Origin: Aphelocoma coerulescens
Taxonomy: Eukaryota > Chordata > Aves > Passeriformes > Corvidae
Assembly (NCBI RefSeq): GCF_041296385.1
Contig: NC_091023.1
Span: 6,510,924 to 6,574,923 of the forward strand
Direction of reading: 5' to 3'
Length of the DNA: 64,000 nucleotides
In this document: piece after piece, positions 1 to 14,256 of the stretch
Numbering within the stretch: position 1 is the stretch's first letter
Layout of the letters: every line of letters starts with the position of its first letter
Notes under the pieces: generated by a model
What the model saw: only the letters and a program-made list of their open reading frames with translations
Told to the model about the DNA's origin: nothing
Databases searched by the model: none
Program-made: the position numbers and the translations under genes

Positions 1-3000
1 CCATTCCAAAGTAATACAAACAGACTGTGTGATCTGACAGTGCGCACTGCCTTGTAAAAGGAGAGAGAGGCAGCACTCTAACAGGACTCCTCTCGTTTGA
101 TATGCAGGTGAAGAATAATAGAAAGAAGGGCTCATTTTCCCCTCTCTTTGCATGTCAGTCACTCACACCTGTTACAGGGGAAAAATGCTCCTTGTTAGAC
201 CAGGTCAGCTGGGAGGACTTAGAGTTCAAACCTCCTCCCAGCCTCTTGGCAACGTGTACCAGGTCTTTTATCAGAGCCTTTGGCCAGGAGGCAAGATCAA
301 GCTTTTAAATCATACAAATCAACTTACATCTTCTTTCATCTCCCACTAGCAAGTATTCTGCAGCTCTCTGCAGAGTCTCCCTCTCCAAATAAATGTTTCA
401 GTCTCTATTCCAATTAAAAGGACAGAAGAATAAAACCAGCCCAGGGCTCAGCAGCAGGTCTAGGGGATGCACAGACATCATGCAGCAAATCTCTGCTAAG
501 CAGGCAGTTGGTTCCTGTCTGTAACACAGCTTATATTTCTTACCACCCAAGACGCTGCTGTTAGCAGAATGGTATCAAACATCACAAAAAAGGAGGATTT
601 ATTCCTATGAGAAGTGCTGGAATGAGTGTTGGTTAATCCTGGCACCCAGAGCCTTGCCACATTATGGTAAACTCTGCCCAGAAAACAACCCTACATCCCC
701 AAGGGGCCATCCACTCTTGACAGCTCCAGCTGTTGGAGCCCAGTTTCAGGATTTCCCAGTGTTTGGGCCCATGTCCAAGCACAGCTCTGCACACACACAG
801 AAGCAGCTCTCCAGTCCCGACTGCTCCTCCACCCTGCAGACACACAGGTTTTACAAATCCCATGTTCAGCTGCTGGAACACACCGAAACTTGTGTCCAAG
901 CCACTTGCTCTTTTCTCTGGAGATGAAAACAACTGGGCTGAGCAGCACAACTCATGTTCTCATCTTGCTCCACAGCAGAGCACAACAGTTTCAACAAGGT
1001 CATGCAGGAAGCATATGGAAAAAGCAGGGATTCACACACTAATCCAGCTCTCTTCACCAGAAGCCTACCCTTCCTCCTAAGAGATATTATCTTTTTTTTT
1101 TGCATGAGATGCCTGGTTCCAAGTTGCATCCTCTAGCAACTTCCCGAGTCCACAGTTATCTAAATGGATAGTGTCACTAAATTGTCCACTTTGAGCTTCT
1201 CAGGCTTCTGCATGAGCTAAGCTAAAGAAAAAGTAAAGGAGAAAAATTGTCTCTCTCCTTCCATGAGATTTTAGCTCCCTATACGACATTAGCATTTCAT
1301 TATAGTTTTCAGCAAATGAAATTCATTGCACTGCATTTTAAGGAGGTTAAAAAAACCCCAAGCTGGTTCAGAAAACATTCAAACATGAAAATACACCTCA
1401 CAGCCTGAGGCCTAAGTTAATTTAGTTAAACAAGATGATGACTGAGGGTGATTTGATTAGTTATACTGCCTATGTTGCATTACACATGTTCTATAGCTCA
1501 CTTACCAGGTGAGGAAGTCATGGCTTCAAAAAGTCTTTAAATCAAAACATAGAGCCTTAAGTGCCAAGACCCAGATAGTAGGTCAAGATTGTCTGAAATG
1601 AGAAGGAAAAAGATTGAAATTAGACACTAGAAGAAGTAATGTATTTCCTTTCTTTTAATGTCAAGTGAGACAGAATGTATTTCCAGAAGCAAATACAAGT
1701 TGCTTTGGTTACAAACAAAAACTACTTAGTAAAACAACAACATACAAGTAATTACACTAACTGATCCCTTCTGGCCTTAGATTTCTTAAGTGTAAAATTA
1801 ACTCAATTTGTGGTTTTATAGTTTTTGCATTGGTCTCTGGCTAAAATATAAGTTAGAAAGCAAGGAGAGTTGTTTTCTTTGTATCTGAGAAAGCTCAGAC
1901 CTAAGGCATCTTCAAACATGCATTCACAGGCCACTTCAGGAATTGCACAGATTCAGTCACCCCCAGCTGAACGCTGCAAAGCTCCTGCACCACTGAAGTA
2001 CAAAGCAGAGTAGCCTAATTTAAAATCATCACCAGAGAGGCACAGCTTAAAGCATCCTTAAAATGATGTGCCTGTGCCCACTGAGCGGGAAGGGAAATCA
2101 CTGGGCATCACCCAGAGCCTGTGTGCCCACTCAGGAGCTCCTGAATGGGTTTCAGCTTCTTGTGGCCCCTGTGGAAGCCTGGCTGTGTTTTGGGCTTTGC
2201 ACCATCCATGACTGAGACACACACACAAATAAAACTACTTCAGCCTTCCAATCTTCCTAGCCTAAGCTAAGTTCACCAGAACCAACCTGTGCTGAGCAAA
2301 GTCACTATGAAACCCCTTCCACGGTCACCACGCAACAGGTTTTGTAATCAATGTTCCACATACTGAGAAGGGGGGGAAGCCCAGAAGAGACACATCAACT
2401 CCATCAGCAGCCCCATCAAACTCTTCCACCAGTGGGGAGAGGTTGTTCACAGCCTCCACGTCTCACCAAGGACTGAATCACACAAGTTGAGCGAAATTTG
2501 CCTCCTTTGGGCCTGCAAATGTTACTTGATGTTTACAACCACCCTTGGCAGCCTCATTACTCATGGCTGACCCCAACATTGATAATATCTACCAACACAC
2601 TGCCACTTTCCAAAACAACATACTCAGATTCCTTTCCTGCTCAACAGATCCTCAGCAGATGCCAGCACAGTACCAGGAGCCCGAGACTGCTTTACACCCA
2701 TGAGCCTGGTCCAGATTCTCTCTGTCGTTCACAGGAGCAGATTAACTGGTCAGAAAAGGAACGTAATTGAATCCCCTCATCCATGCAGAGGGAGCACACA
2801 GCTTGTTACCAAAATCTAGGATTCTGGAGCAAATTTCTGCTGAGGAGCTGCTACTCCCCAAGCAGCTGCAAGCCTCCTACTCATTAATCCCTCAGTTGAA
2901 CCAGCATTTCTTACTAAGCCAACACACATTCTCATTGAAGTCCAAGACTCCTCAGGAGCCTTAGGGTACCTCTACAGAGTGCCCAGGATGTCCTTTAGTT

Positions 3001-6000
3001 CCCAGCAAGCTTTATAGAAAGTGACACAGAATTTGGAAAGCTCCTGAATGCACTTAGTCTCAAAGAGAAGGTTTTAAGACCCAAAGGGCACAAGCACTCC
3101 CACAGCACACCTGGTGGGCCTGGCACCCCCAGCAGGGCTGCACAGCTGCTGCTCTGCTATCACACAGTGACCACGGTGGCTGCCACTGAGCACAGCCAGC
3201 CACGGTGCCTCAGGAGCAGTGGGCCACACTGCACTTTCAACTGCTGCAGGAAGCAGGAAAAATGATTCACATCCTTTCAGCCAGCGCCGAGCCTGAGCGT
3301 CGCTCCACAGCTACAAAACTCCAGTGGCAAAGGGAAAACACAATGCAAAAACCCAAGTCCCTAATGCTGCTCTGTGCTTACTCAGGACTCTGTTCCTTCC
3401 CAGAAGCACCACTCCTCTCTCTATTGATGAAATAACAATCTACTCCCCAAACCCCTCAAAAAAAAAGCAAACAAAAACCACCAACCAAACTCTTACTTGT
3501 CAGCTTTTTGCTAGAAGGTCTATTGGCTGCATTTCCAGCAATATGTACCTGCTTGCTTTAACACCTTGGGATTTATCTGTTTTTTAAAAGATGCAACAAA
3601 AACATTATGCTGATGTGCAAGTTGTTATAATCAGAGCCAATAACAGCTTGGTCTTGTTTAGTTCTATCGAGAGCTATACAAAGAAGGGAGAAGTATTATC
3701 TCAGGGTTTCTTGAGGAGAAAGGTGATAAAACCAGAATTTACCAACAACTTCCATGTGTCTTTTGTGGGTTTATACAGTCACACACCAATTTACAGCTGT
3801 TAAAATCAATAATTTCATAGCACAGAGAGGCAAAGGGCAAAGGAAAAAGGGAAGGGGACTAAAGAATTCTTATTTAGACTATGAGGGAGAATGAATCTGT
3901 AAGGCCAGAGTATCTGCTGACCTCTCAGAACTGTCAAATCTTCCCTAAAATCAAGGGTCTTACTGCCAGCCACAGGAATGACTGCTGTTGAATCAAGCCA
4001 ATGTTTTCTTGCACTTTAATTTGTATTTACATGAAATTCAAGTAAGTACACTCAAAACAAGCAAAATCTTCTCAGTTTCCCAGGATGAAGTCTGCTGCCA
4101 GACACTCTTCCCTCCATTCTGTATTCAGGCAGTGTGACTTTAACCTCAGAATTACATTGATGGAGAACTGGTCATGTGTCTCTCAAGCTAGGAGTTTTAC
4201 TGCCTAACTGGCCAATTCAGCTGAAAAACCCTCCTCAAATTTTACATTCCCAAGTCTCCTATGACTTAAATATTATGAGACTCAGGTACTGGATGAATCA
4301 CTAAGGTCTTACATGAAGAGCAAGTGTTGATGGGTGAATGACAGATGCATACACTCTACTTGTTCTCTTTGGTCACCCAAACAGATTAGTTAAGTCCCAC
4401 CCAACACTGAACACTTCAGAGAAGGGTTCTCCTTGGTCAGCCTAGCAATGACCACTCTGACTCAGCCACACAAATGCATTTAAAATTAATAGATGCAAAT
4501 GACAGAGCCAGATGGAAAATGAAATATGCAAACAAACATAATCCATGTCATGCAAAATAAGTAGATCAGGAAAGAAAAAAAGTTACATGTATTCAAGCAT
4601 TCTTTGGTTTGGTGCGAATTTTCTGTTCTTCCCCTTCCCCTCCCAAACACAATGCTTGCATGCCTACTGCCTGCCCTGGGAAAATGGATCCCTGCAGTGC
4701 TGGCAATACCACAGGAATTCTCAGGTATTGGCTCCCTCCTTGAATACATTAGATTCCATGCCAGGTGCTTTTAGATCTTGTCTACACAAACAGGTGGACT
4801 CCCTGGTCTGGCAGTCCTGCTGTGACTTTTCCAGTGCAGCATCTGCACAGTCACTGAGCAGATGGAGTCACCTGTGACACACAGGTCCTTGCCACAAGAA
4901 CACAGCAATGGCTGGCCGAGCAAGAAAGTGTTTAGCTGTGGATCCCAGTTTGTTCCACCACTTCTGGGGAAACATATCAGTTTGTGAGAAAGTCTCCACC
5001 AAGTGTGCTGTCTTCACCTTTCCTTCATTTTTTGCTGGTGAGAAACCAAAACAAAACTGTTGCTCACACTACATCCCCCCCTAGAAATGTAGCAGAATCC
5101 TACAGTGTAATGGGGAGATTTGGCTTTCTGGCCCAAATTAAAATATTTTGACTTCTGGTCCTTTTTGATGCTGAAACACACGAGCCTTCAGCCTTGCTCC
5201 ATTTCCTGTTAGAATCTCAGTAATGGGCAGGGAACTGCTGGAGAACATGGAGAGAGCCTACCTGGTGCTTGGGGTTTGTTTTCTGCAGTGCTTGTAACCA
5301 TGGCATCTGAGCAGCACGAAATCAAACACACCTTCAAAAGCGGAAGGGCTTCACTTCCCCTGTCCTTCCCCTGGAACAAAAGAGTATCATTTTATACATG
5401 TTTTGTACTTACTGGTGTTGTTGTCAGAGAATATTTGATATTAAGGAACTGTCTGGACAATGTTATTTTAGACATTTTTCTGAATAAATCTGCAAAGAGA
5501 TTCAAGCAGCCCAATTACTTACTTGGGGGTTCGTTTTCAAAGCAACCAAATCTGAAGTGCCTGGACACACAGTTTTGATTTGACTCATGCTGCCTTAAAG
5601 GTCAGCTCTACTGATCTGACAATGCAGCTTAGCACACAGCCCAGATGAACACAGCCCTTCGTGGGATTGGGTTCTGCAGCTGTAGCTTCTTTTACCAAAA
5701 GCTCTAAACATAACTTTTCTCTGTCCTCCTTAAATTTTTTGTTCTGATTTTTTGTCTAGACACAGGGCAATCCCAACTTTCCCTATTTTGACAGCTTTCT
5801 CGTTTGTTATGGTCACAGATTATAGACACACACAGATTTAACCCTGTGTCCTTCTTTTCTGCCTGTACTTCAACAACTCCTCACTTCCATTCAATTAAAC
5901 TGTTCCTGAAGGTCCAAACATCCTCAGGCCTCAAGAGAGATTCATCTTTGTTTCTTTCTCAAATTCTCTGACAAGCACCCCTGTATCTCACCCAAAGAAA

Positions 6001-9000
6001 GAAAAATTGTATTTTGCTGTTGATAAAACCATTTTTAAAAGGCAGTGTTAAGCAGTTTCAAAGAGGCAGTGCCCTTTGGAGCTGTGTTATTATCCTCTTC
6101 CTCCAATTCTTTCATGAAAGTCACAAACCAGAGTGCAACAACCCAAATGTTTCCAAGAGCAGCAAACTGCCACCTTCTATATATAGCCCAGGTGTCACAG
6201 TTCAACCCCAGCCTTATCTAACAGCCTTAGCAGTACAGAAACACACAATGCTTGGAGGGCTGGGGATACATTTAATTACAGCAATTTACTCACAGTAAGT
6301 TTTGGCAACCAGCTTCAAGTCACCACTATGTGTTGATAAAGCCTGCAGAATTTGGGGAAGGCTCTTGCATCTATACTCCTGGGAGCACCCCTGCAGAACA
6401 AATAGTACAGATCTCTCTCCCTCATACTCTCCTCTCAACTGAAAGACAAATTTTACATCTGAAAGTTTTACAAGTTTTCTTTGGAAATGCTTGAATAAGC
6501 AAGCTGGACTGTATAAATTATCGAGGTGACAAATGCCACCTCCATTTATGGGCCCTTCTCAAACCAGATCAGTGCTGCACTTCCTGCCCCCGATTTACTG
6601 CCAGCTTATTCAGCCATGGAGTAGATTTACCATGCCCAAGATACCCCAAACTCCCCTGCATGGCTGCAGTTTGTCCCCTCAGAAGGCACCGTGGGCAGCG
6701 TCAATGTTTGACAACTTCCTGAGCCTTTGGGCTCTTTGATCCTGTCAAATCCACCCAAATAGACTCTACCTGCAAAGCCACCCTTGTCAGTGTAATGAGC
6801 GAAAGGTAACACCATAAACTTCACAGGCCTATGAACACTAAATTAGGTGATAAAGGCAGTCATATATCACTTCATCAAACTAATTCTGTCAGTAAGTGAA
6901 ACCTGTAAAACCATTTACAGTATGCAGTCTGCTTCAATTTATATCATTCTGCCATGAAATCGATGCGAGACTATAAATGGTTTTCTCAGATTGAGATACG
7001 GACACCATTATCCTGGCTGTTAGCTAAGAGACTATCAGACAAAAAAAAAAAAAAAAAAAAAAAAAGAAGCCAAACAAGCAAACAGATTTTCCTTAAAAAT
7101 CCAGCCAGAAATCCCTGAAAATTCTATTATTTAAATTTAAGACTTAAGCATCACCTCCTAATGGTAGAGCACACACAGGGCAGGTATTTTAGGGGGACTG
7201 GTAGGACTAATAAAACAATGTTGTTCATATGTGTGTTCCTAATCAGGTCTTTATAGCTGAACTCATTTAAATTCACTGCTCATGTAATGCAAGGTATTTA
7301 TTACTAAAACAACATGAAATTCACTGCCTGACTACATCCAAAGCTTTAGAAGCCTTTATTGAAAAGAGTTTAGTAACCATCTTTTTGTATACTAAAAGAC
7401 AATGGAAGCTAAAGACAACGGAAGAATTTCCTAGTTCTTTACATGATGTGGGAATCCTTCAGTATTGCCACGGGGCTTTGGCAGTTAAAAAATTTCAGCA
7501 CAATTCTAAAATAAATGTATTTATACTTGGATTTGTCGCTAAAAGGAAGGGAGGCAAAAGAATTTCAAGGCAACCAAGAGTGAACAGAAGTTTTGCAGCC
7601 CTCAACCGCCCGCAGGGATGCGGAGTTTAGGAAGAAGCGTGCATCTCCCTAGAAATCAAATCTGAACAGAAGGCTCTCCTGCCCACCCTCCCCTCCCCTC
7701 CCGGCCCTGCTCTGAGCAGCTGGGACAAAGTCTTCCCTATTCACAGGCAGGCAGCAGCTCTTCAGAACACAAAAAAGGAGGAGGCTTGTAAAGACAACTG
7801 CGTATAGACACTGGAAATAACTCCCGATGGCCACATTCCTCCCATTGTCCCTGCTCCCCGCATTGTGTCACGCCATATGCTTTTTAAACGCACAAATTGC
7901 AATACAGAAGATGCTGCGTTTGGCCCCAGGCTGGGAACTGAGTCTCTGTACGAGGCCCTGAAGGCACAGGCAGAGCAGCCTCAGAGCTGGGCTCCTTATT
8001 GAGCCCTCCACGACACTCTAAAGCTCTTCCTGCAGCCAGAGCCATTTCAGGTCATTCCTAGGTTTTCCATGCCCTGAGGCAGATATGTTTGGGGTTTTTT
8101 TTAAACTCCATTATTTCCTGGAGAGATGGTTTTTTTTAAAGTAAATTGAAGCCCCATTTAGGCTAAACAGGAAGAGAAACTACACTAGAAGATAGCTATT
8201 CCATTGAACAATGAAAACTACAAAATGGTTCACTTACATACCATTTGATACTGAAATATACTGGTTGGTATAGTAAATTATATGTGTTCTCTCACTGCAA
8301 GAGAAAAAGAACATGATTTTATTTCCTAGAATCCTGTATTGCTGCAGAAACAAACTACTTATTTTAGGACTCTAGAAGAAACAGTACCTCTGCATTGCAG
8401 GTACTGCTCAGCACAAAGTTACTACTCTGCAATCTAATTAACCATTTCATCAGAAACCTCTGGTTTTTTACCAAATTTAGAAATGCAACTAAACCATGAA
8501 AGAACAGTTTTCCAAAATATGTGAGGGCAGATCTGCCAGTATTCAAAATTGAGACTGAAGGTTAAAGGAGGTGAGAGAAGTTTATTAACACAAGCACAAA
8601 GAAAGTCCTGAGCCTAATTTATGTGTCAGCCTCAGTCTTTATACGCTCCTAATAAAACTGCAAACACTTAAAAGCTAGAGAGAGGCAGTCAGGAGGAACA
8701 CGGGTCGCAGCAAACAGAATGGACAGATGGCTCAGATTAAATCATTAGTGTAAATGCCTGTGTAACCCACACCACTTACCTGGAAGCTGAAAGAACCCAG
8801 TCCATCCCACCAGGCTCCACACAGCTGAGCCACTGCAGTCCCAGTGCTCCTCTACACCAGAGCAGGGGTAGGCACAGGCCACCCACCCAACCCTTCTTCT
8901 GCTTCCTACAGCTAAGCAAATTAAAGACTACAGCCAATTAGAGAAGTACATTTGCTAAATTTATCCAGTACCCTATGCAAAAAGGCCACAGATTTCCAAG

Positions 9001-11796
9001 GGAGTCATCTGGTGACAACAGAAGGGAAAGCAGTAGGCCTCACCTTAGACAAGCATTAGTCAGATAGGTTCTTTAAAAAGGAAAAGCATAGCCAGTAAGT
9101 TCTTGGACAGAAGGAGAATTTTTGAAGCAGGCAGTGCAACAGCAACACAAGCAGTTTACTTTTAGACCACTGTAACAATTTAAAGAGAGTAATAAATTCA
9201 GTACATTCTGTTTTACTACAGACTGGAGAGCAAGAAGTACACCTTGACAAATCCTGGAATACCAGGAAATTTTAACCCACCCATGTATTTGTCTCCAAAA
9301 CAAATGAAAACAAATGAAGTGCAAAGCAGTACATCCCTCTAAGGCTGAGGGTGTAGTGGCTGCCCCACCAAACCCTTCACCCCAGCTGCAGCAGGTGCTC
9401 GAGCTCTGGAGCACTGCTCATTTCCCCTTTCTGCACTACACAGACAGCATTGTACCCACCCCTGGACATCCATCAGCAATGCCACAGCACCTGCCTCAGG
9501 ACACTGGGCCTCTTTCACAATGTGTCCTTCAGCTAAAAGGCATTTTCTCTCTAAGTGAATGGCAAGTGTTTTCATACTTTGTATTATCCACTAAGGTTCA
9601 ACACTATTCATGTGCTGCCACAGCAGCTTCTCTGTCTGCAACTACAGAGCCAGAAATACTGGAGAATGAAACTTCACCACACACACTGCTATTGCACAGA
9701 GCAGCCTGGTGGAGCTCATGGTTTATCAGCAGATACCAAGAGAAACACCCATGATTAAGGGCTCAGCTGTCTCATAAGACCCAGTCTTATGTTACTTTTC
9801 CACTTAGAAAGCCTGGAGAAGTTTGGTTTTAGTTTTTTGTTTGTTTGGTATTTTAAGTTGTTTCAGGGAAGCACAGACAAAGCTGTCACACACCTTGTGT
9901 ACCACCCCTAAAAATAAGGTCCTCTTCCACAGCCCCTGAGAAAAAGGAGTTTCTGAGCTGTTCATTGCCTTGTTCAACATACTGAATAAATTTCTTAAGC
10001 TCCTAAGCACTTGTGATCAATGAAACAGTGGAATTTCTGGAAGTTACACCCACAAACCTTATCCTCCTATAAGTCATCCGTTTGTTACTTTGCCACAAAC
10101 ACGCAACTCATTTCACCATGTTCTTTTTTGGGTCAGAGGCTTATTCAATGCATTGGGTTCTTTCTACCCTTGCTAGAGACGAACTAAAAATCAAGGATCT
10201 TAATTCTCAGTAAGGACAGCACCTTTTTTCACCTCCAAATTCATGACAGCTGTTAAGTGGACTAAAATCTGATGCTTTCAGCAGTCTGTTTCCCTTTTCC
10301 AAGGAGAGCTTATGTTTGCATTCACTGTCATTGGGCCAACAGCTCTTCAGCATGAACTTTCTCATCACCTTATTTGAAATGCAAGCCACAGAGCTTTCAC
10401 ATCAAATAGTGTCATAGCAAACTCAACAGCCCCAATATACAGGAAGCTGGATAAAGACAAACAGGGGTGGCAACGCTGCCGAAGATCATCCCAAGACACC
10501 AGTGACACCTAGGGGCTACTGAGGTGGGAGAAACTCGGACAAACGCTGCTCCCAAAAGCTCTGCAGTGCAAGCCCTTGTCTCTGGGTGCAGAAGGCACCT
10601 CACCAGGGAGGAGTACCTGAATACCTGAAGCTACATTTAACTCGTACTCTTACTACATTTACAACTGAAATAAAAAATTACCAAAAGCAGAAGTACCTGG
10701 TAGTTTATCCCACCAGCAGCACCTCAGTTCTCCCAAGGTTCTGTATCAGTTACCAGAACTTGCATACAAATGCCAGCACCTCCCAAGTGGCACAGGTATC
10801 CTGTTCACGTGGGTGACACTCAGGTTTGTAGTTCTGTCAAGAGCTTCATCAACACATGTCCCCTCTGCATGCTTACCTGGGCAAGGAACCGAGGTGCTGT
10901 TAGGACAAAAGTGTTCTCAGACATACACAGAACTGCCCACAAATTTAGGGTTAATTCAGAGGACTTCAAAGGCACTTGGATGATGTGTTGAACAAGCATG
11001 TTTTAAAATGCATGTCTTGGCAATTAAGTGCACACCACCACCATTCTCCCCTTGGTGTGAAGGCAATTCACCTGTGTGCTGAACTGCTTTTTGGCACCCA
11101 AACACCTTGATTTTGCAGCTTACAGAAGTATCTGAGTCTTTTATGACCAAATCAGGGCTTGTATTAACTTGCTCTATTTAAAAATTCCACAAACCTCTCA
11201 AAACACAGCCATGGAGAAAAAGAGTTAATTATAACCTGAGTACCTTCTGAACAGAAGGAATAGTCCAACCCCTGAGCTCCAGCACTGTTCCACTCACCAG
11301 AGAATTAAACATGAAGAGGGAAGCACTCCAGCTTGAAAGGCTTCAGCAATCTTCAAAGACACCACCTCACACCTCAACAGAAAACTGATAATCACTGTAC
11401 AGAGCAAATCCAAGGGCCATAACTGGAATTCTCTGCCCCTATGCTACCCCTGTAAAAGCTCAGGGGCTGCAGCTTTTTTTGTTCAGACACTGAACAAAGC
11501 AAAAAGGACAACAAAGGTGTCTTCTGGAGGATTTGAACAACACAGAGCCCAGCTGCACATGCTCTTCCAGGAAATTTGTACATGATCTCAGAACAACTTG
11601 TTAATATAAAGATTCAATCTTCCATGTGGCCACTAAACGTACAGGTCAGAAAAGCTGGCAGCAATTTCACTCCAGGACAGGAAGCCAGAGCTAACATCAC
11701 TGCAAGCTCCAGAGTTTGAAATACCAGCTCACAAACCATCAAGTAAAGCACATATTCTGACTTCTTACGTGGAGTAGAAGCCTCAAGGAACAAAAA
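1..11796. other. Downstream flank, no gene supported
   Basis: No ORF on either strand resembles a known protein, and I could not find an exon chain. Features seen are the poly(A) run at 7041-7065, a slightly GC-richer patch with a CCTCCCCTCCC stretch at about 7600-7990, and a lone CACGTG at 10807-10812. In mammals HES6 lies a few kb beyond the PER2 3' end; no bHLH-Orange coding sequence is visible here. Confidence 0.55.
7041..7065 (+). repeat. Poly(A) run, 25 bp
   Basis: An uninterrupted A tract in the downstream flank. It could be a simple repeat or the tail of an old retrocopy. The sequence before it shows no family I recognise and no target-site duplication I could find. Confidence 0.8.
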
Positions 11797-14106
11797 GGCA
11801 ACTAAAAATATATCTGTTTTATTTACCAGTTTTCTAAAAAGCAAATTCATAAAAATTAGTCACAAGTGGCAAAACCAAAATATATTGCACAGTGTACAGA
11901 AAACATTGTTGACATGTTGACAAAGTGTCATCACAAATAAATCATCTTACAACAGTTTGGAAAAATTACAGCTTCAGAATCTTATCTATAAATGGAGGCA
12001 TGTAGATTTAAAGTTACAGGAAAATATTTTAATACCACCCTGTAAATGCAAACACTTTAAGGATGCAAGATTAAGTCCATAAGTAAGCACATCCACAAAA
12101 TGCTCTAAATATACTTTTCTCTTCCTTTCACTAAGTTATGGTTACAAGATGGTCATCGAAAAAAAATAATAAAAGAAATTAGGACAATTAAAAAAAGACA
12201 TGGGGAAAAAAGAAAGCATGCTAAAGCAAAGAAGTTCGAAGTGGTTGAGAAGTCTTTGAAAATTATTTGTATAATGATGATGCACTCCTTTTATATAAAG
12301 CTTTTATTTTTCCCAAACCCTGGTCCATGTTTGTGTTTCCATGTAAAAATGAAATATATTTAATATGTTGGTATAGCTGCACTGTTCCATTTATGATTAA
12401 AACACTTAATACATCGGACATGAACACCAACACTTGAAAATTTCTCATTCACTTTGTATTTACAAGTATTTACGTTTGACCTTGCTAAACTGTTAAAGAC
12501 AGGCGTCGGATCTTGCTGGGTAGTGCTTCACACTACATTTAAGATACTTATTTTAAATTGTGATTCTGCTTGTTTCACAAGTTGACACACTTTGCTACCT
12601 GCAGAACCTGTCTCCAGTGCAAATTTCCTCCTGACTGTCCAATTAATAACTAATTACTTGACACAAATTATTTCTTCTGCTAAGCGAATACCAGTCGCAT
12701 TTGCGTGTTTTTGGTGTCAGATCTAACTTCACATCTTCTTTGTATACAAAGAGAAATATTTTTATAGAATGACAATAACCTTAAATGTCAGTGAATAGAA
12801 ATGTTATCCTAATAAAAAAGGAAATGCTTCCCATGAAAAATATTTTAAGACAAACATATCAAAGTTAACTGAATTAACTTCCGTCATTTTTCACCCCAAG
12901 ACTTAGAGCTGACATCTAGCAGTACAGCAACTAAATGTCCTTTAACTAACCAACATATTAAAAGTTGTTCTCTCATGTTCTCTTCCCACATTCAACAGAC
13001 ATAAACAGCACGAGAACATAAAGTACACATATTCAAGTCAATACAATCTCAGAGGCATTAAAATTAAATCTTCGACAGCAAAGGATTCCAGCCACGCTAA
13101 ATTTGAGATTATGTAATTCAAATAGAGTGAGTCAGCACTATTCTCAAAATCACTTCTTTTTTGTAAGAACTATCTTCAAATGACAAGACACATCTAATCC
13201 TCCCTTGCCACATACAAATTTGATGTTTGTTTAGCCACATTGGAAAAACTGATGGCCAACCTCCTGACAGAACAAGTCAGAAATAAAGGTTAAAGTTACC
13301 CCAAGCTCTGTCTAACAGACACTGGAGCATATGCAGTCATCCTCTGTGACCTTGGTTCTTAAAATCTTTAAGCATAAGGATTTCTTGAGTACAAATCCTC
13401 AGAAATTACGCTTCAAGGTAATAAACAGTCCATCATTTTGCAGTGTCCATTTAAATAAAAGGCTACAAAGTTGCCAGCACTCCTCTATACTTACACATCA
13501 ACATGTACTTTAACCCAAGACCATCTTACAAAATTAGCTCAGTGTTTCTCTTAGAAAAAAAAAGTTCCTACATTCAAAACTAGAGGAGACAAACAAAGAG
13601 GATGGGATCAACTGGTATGTAAAGGGCAAGTGTGAATTGATTTCCTTGAAGGTTACTTCTTCTACTGTGCTGGACCACTTCAAATATTAAGAACAATGCT
13701 AAAGAGCCACTAAGCAAAATTGCTCAACAATTTATAATGCTGAATCATTACCAAAAGGAGATTTGAAGAACCGTATGCACGTAAGGATATTTTCAGCACT
13801 TATTAACCCACTCTACAAAAAACAGTAGGCATCAATGAAAGTTTCTATAGTTTGTAAAGAAATACTTGAGGCATATAAGTGCAAAATGAGTCTTTCAAAG
13901 AAAAGCTATACCATCTTCAACAATGTCCTTACTGGGAAGAGATTGCCACCATTTAAAAAGAGATTCATTCACAAATGACTCTTCTAGAGCAAGAAAAACA
14001 CATTTGCTTTTATGAACTGTATTCATCTTGCTGGAAAAAAGATTAAAACCTTTATGGATCCTTCACTGTCGTTTTGAAACAACTGTCAAAACAACAGGCT
14101 CAAAGG
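11797..14106 (-). other. PER2: PER2 3' UTR
   Basis: AT-rich sequence between the TAG and the best poly(A) site, about 2.3 kb, similar to the size recalled for human PER2. No coding similarity on either strand. Short ORFs here are incidental. The 3' end is inferred from the AATAAA at 11818-11823. Confidence 0.65.
11818..11823 (-). terminator. Likely PER2 polyadenylation signal AATAAA
   Basis: The plus strand reads TTTATT, so the transcript reads AATAAA. About 20-30 nt further along the transcript is a U/GU-rich stretch (GTTGCCTTTTTGTTCC), as expected for a downstream element. A second AATAAA at 12303-12308 lacks a similar downstream element and is less likely, or is an alternative shorter end. 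Confidence 0.6.
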
Positions 14107-14256
14107 CTATGTTTGTTCTTCACTGACTTGATTCAGGGAAACCAAGTTGTTTTCTCCACTATCTTCAATCATTTCATTAAGGTCCATTTCATGGATTTCT
14201 TCATCGTATGATGTATAAAAATTGCTCTGTATATTGTCCTCACAAAAAATACATTC
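14107..14256 (-). CDS. PER2: PER2 exon 24, coding part (residues 1270-1318 and stop)
   Basis: The acceptor has a long T-rich tract ending TTTTAG. It opens E-C-I-F-C-E-D-N, keeping the Cys pair (C1271, C1274; human C-V-Y-C). That pair supplies ligands to the zinc site at the PER2-CRY interface in mammalian structures. It ends V-S-E-E-Q-T and TAG at 14107-14109; human ends I-E-E-Q-T. Confidence 0.95.
   Translation of the reverse strand, partial: ECIFCEDNIQSNFYTSYDEEIHEMDLNEMIEDSGENNLVSLNQVSEEQT

Noticed and set aside
9314..9754. 146-codon plus-strand ORF in the downstream flank
   Set aside because: Low-information Pro/Ser/His/Gln-rich translation without similarity to any family I know. Opposite-strand ORFs overlap it. 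Not enough to call a gene.
12303..12308. AATAAA as the main PER2 poly(A) signal
   Set aside because: No U/GU-rich downstream element follows on the transcript. The 11818-11823 signal has one. It is kept only as a possible alternative.
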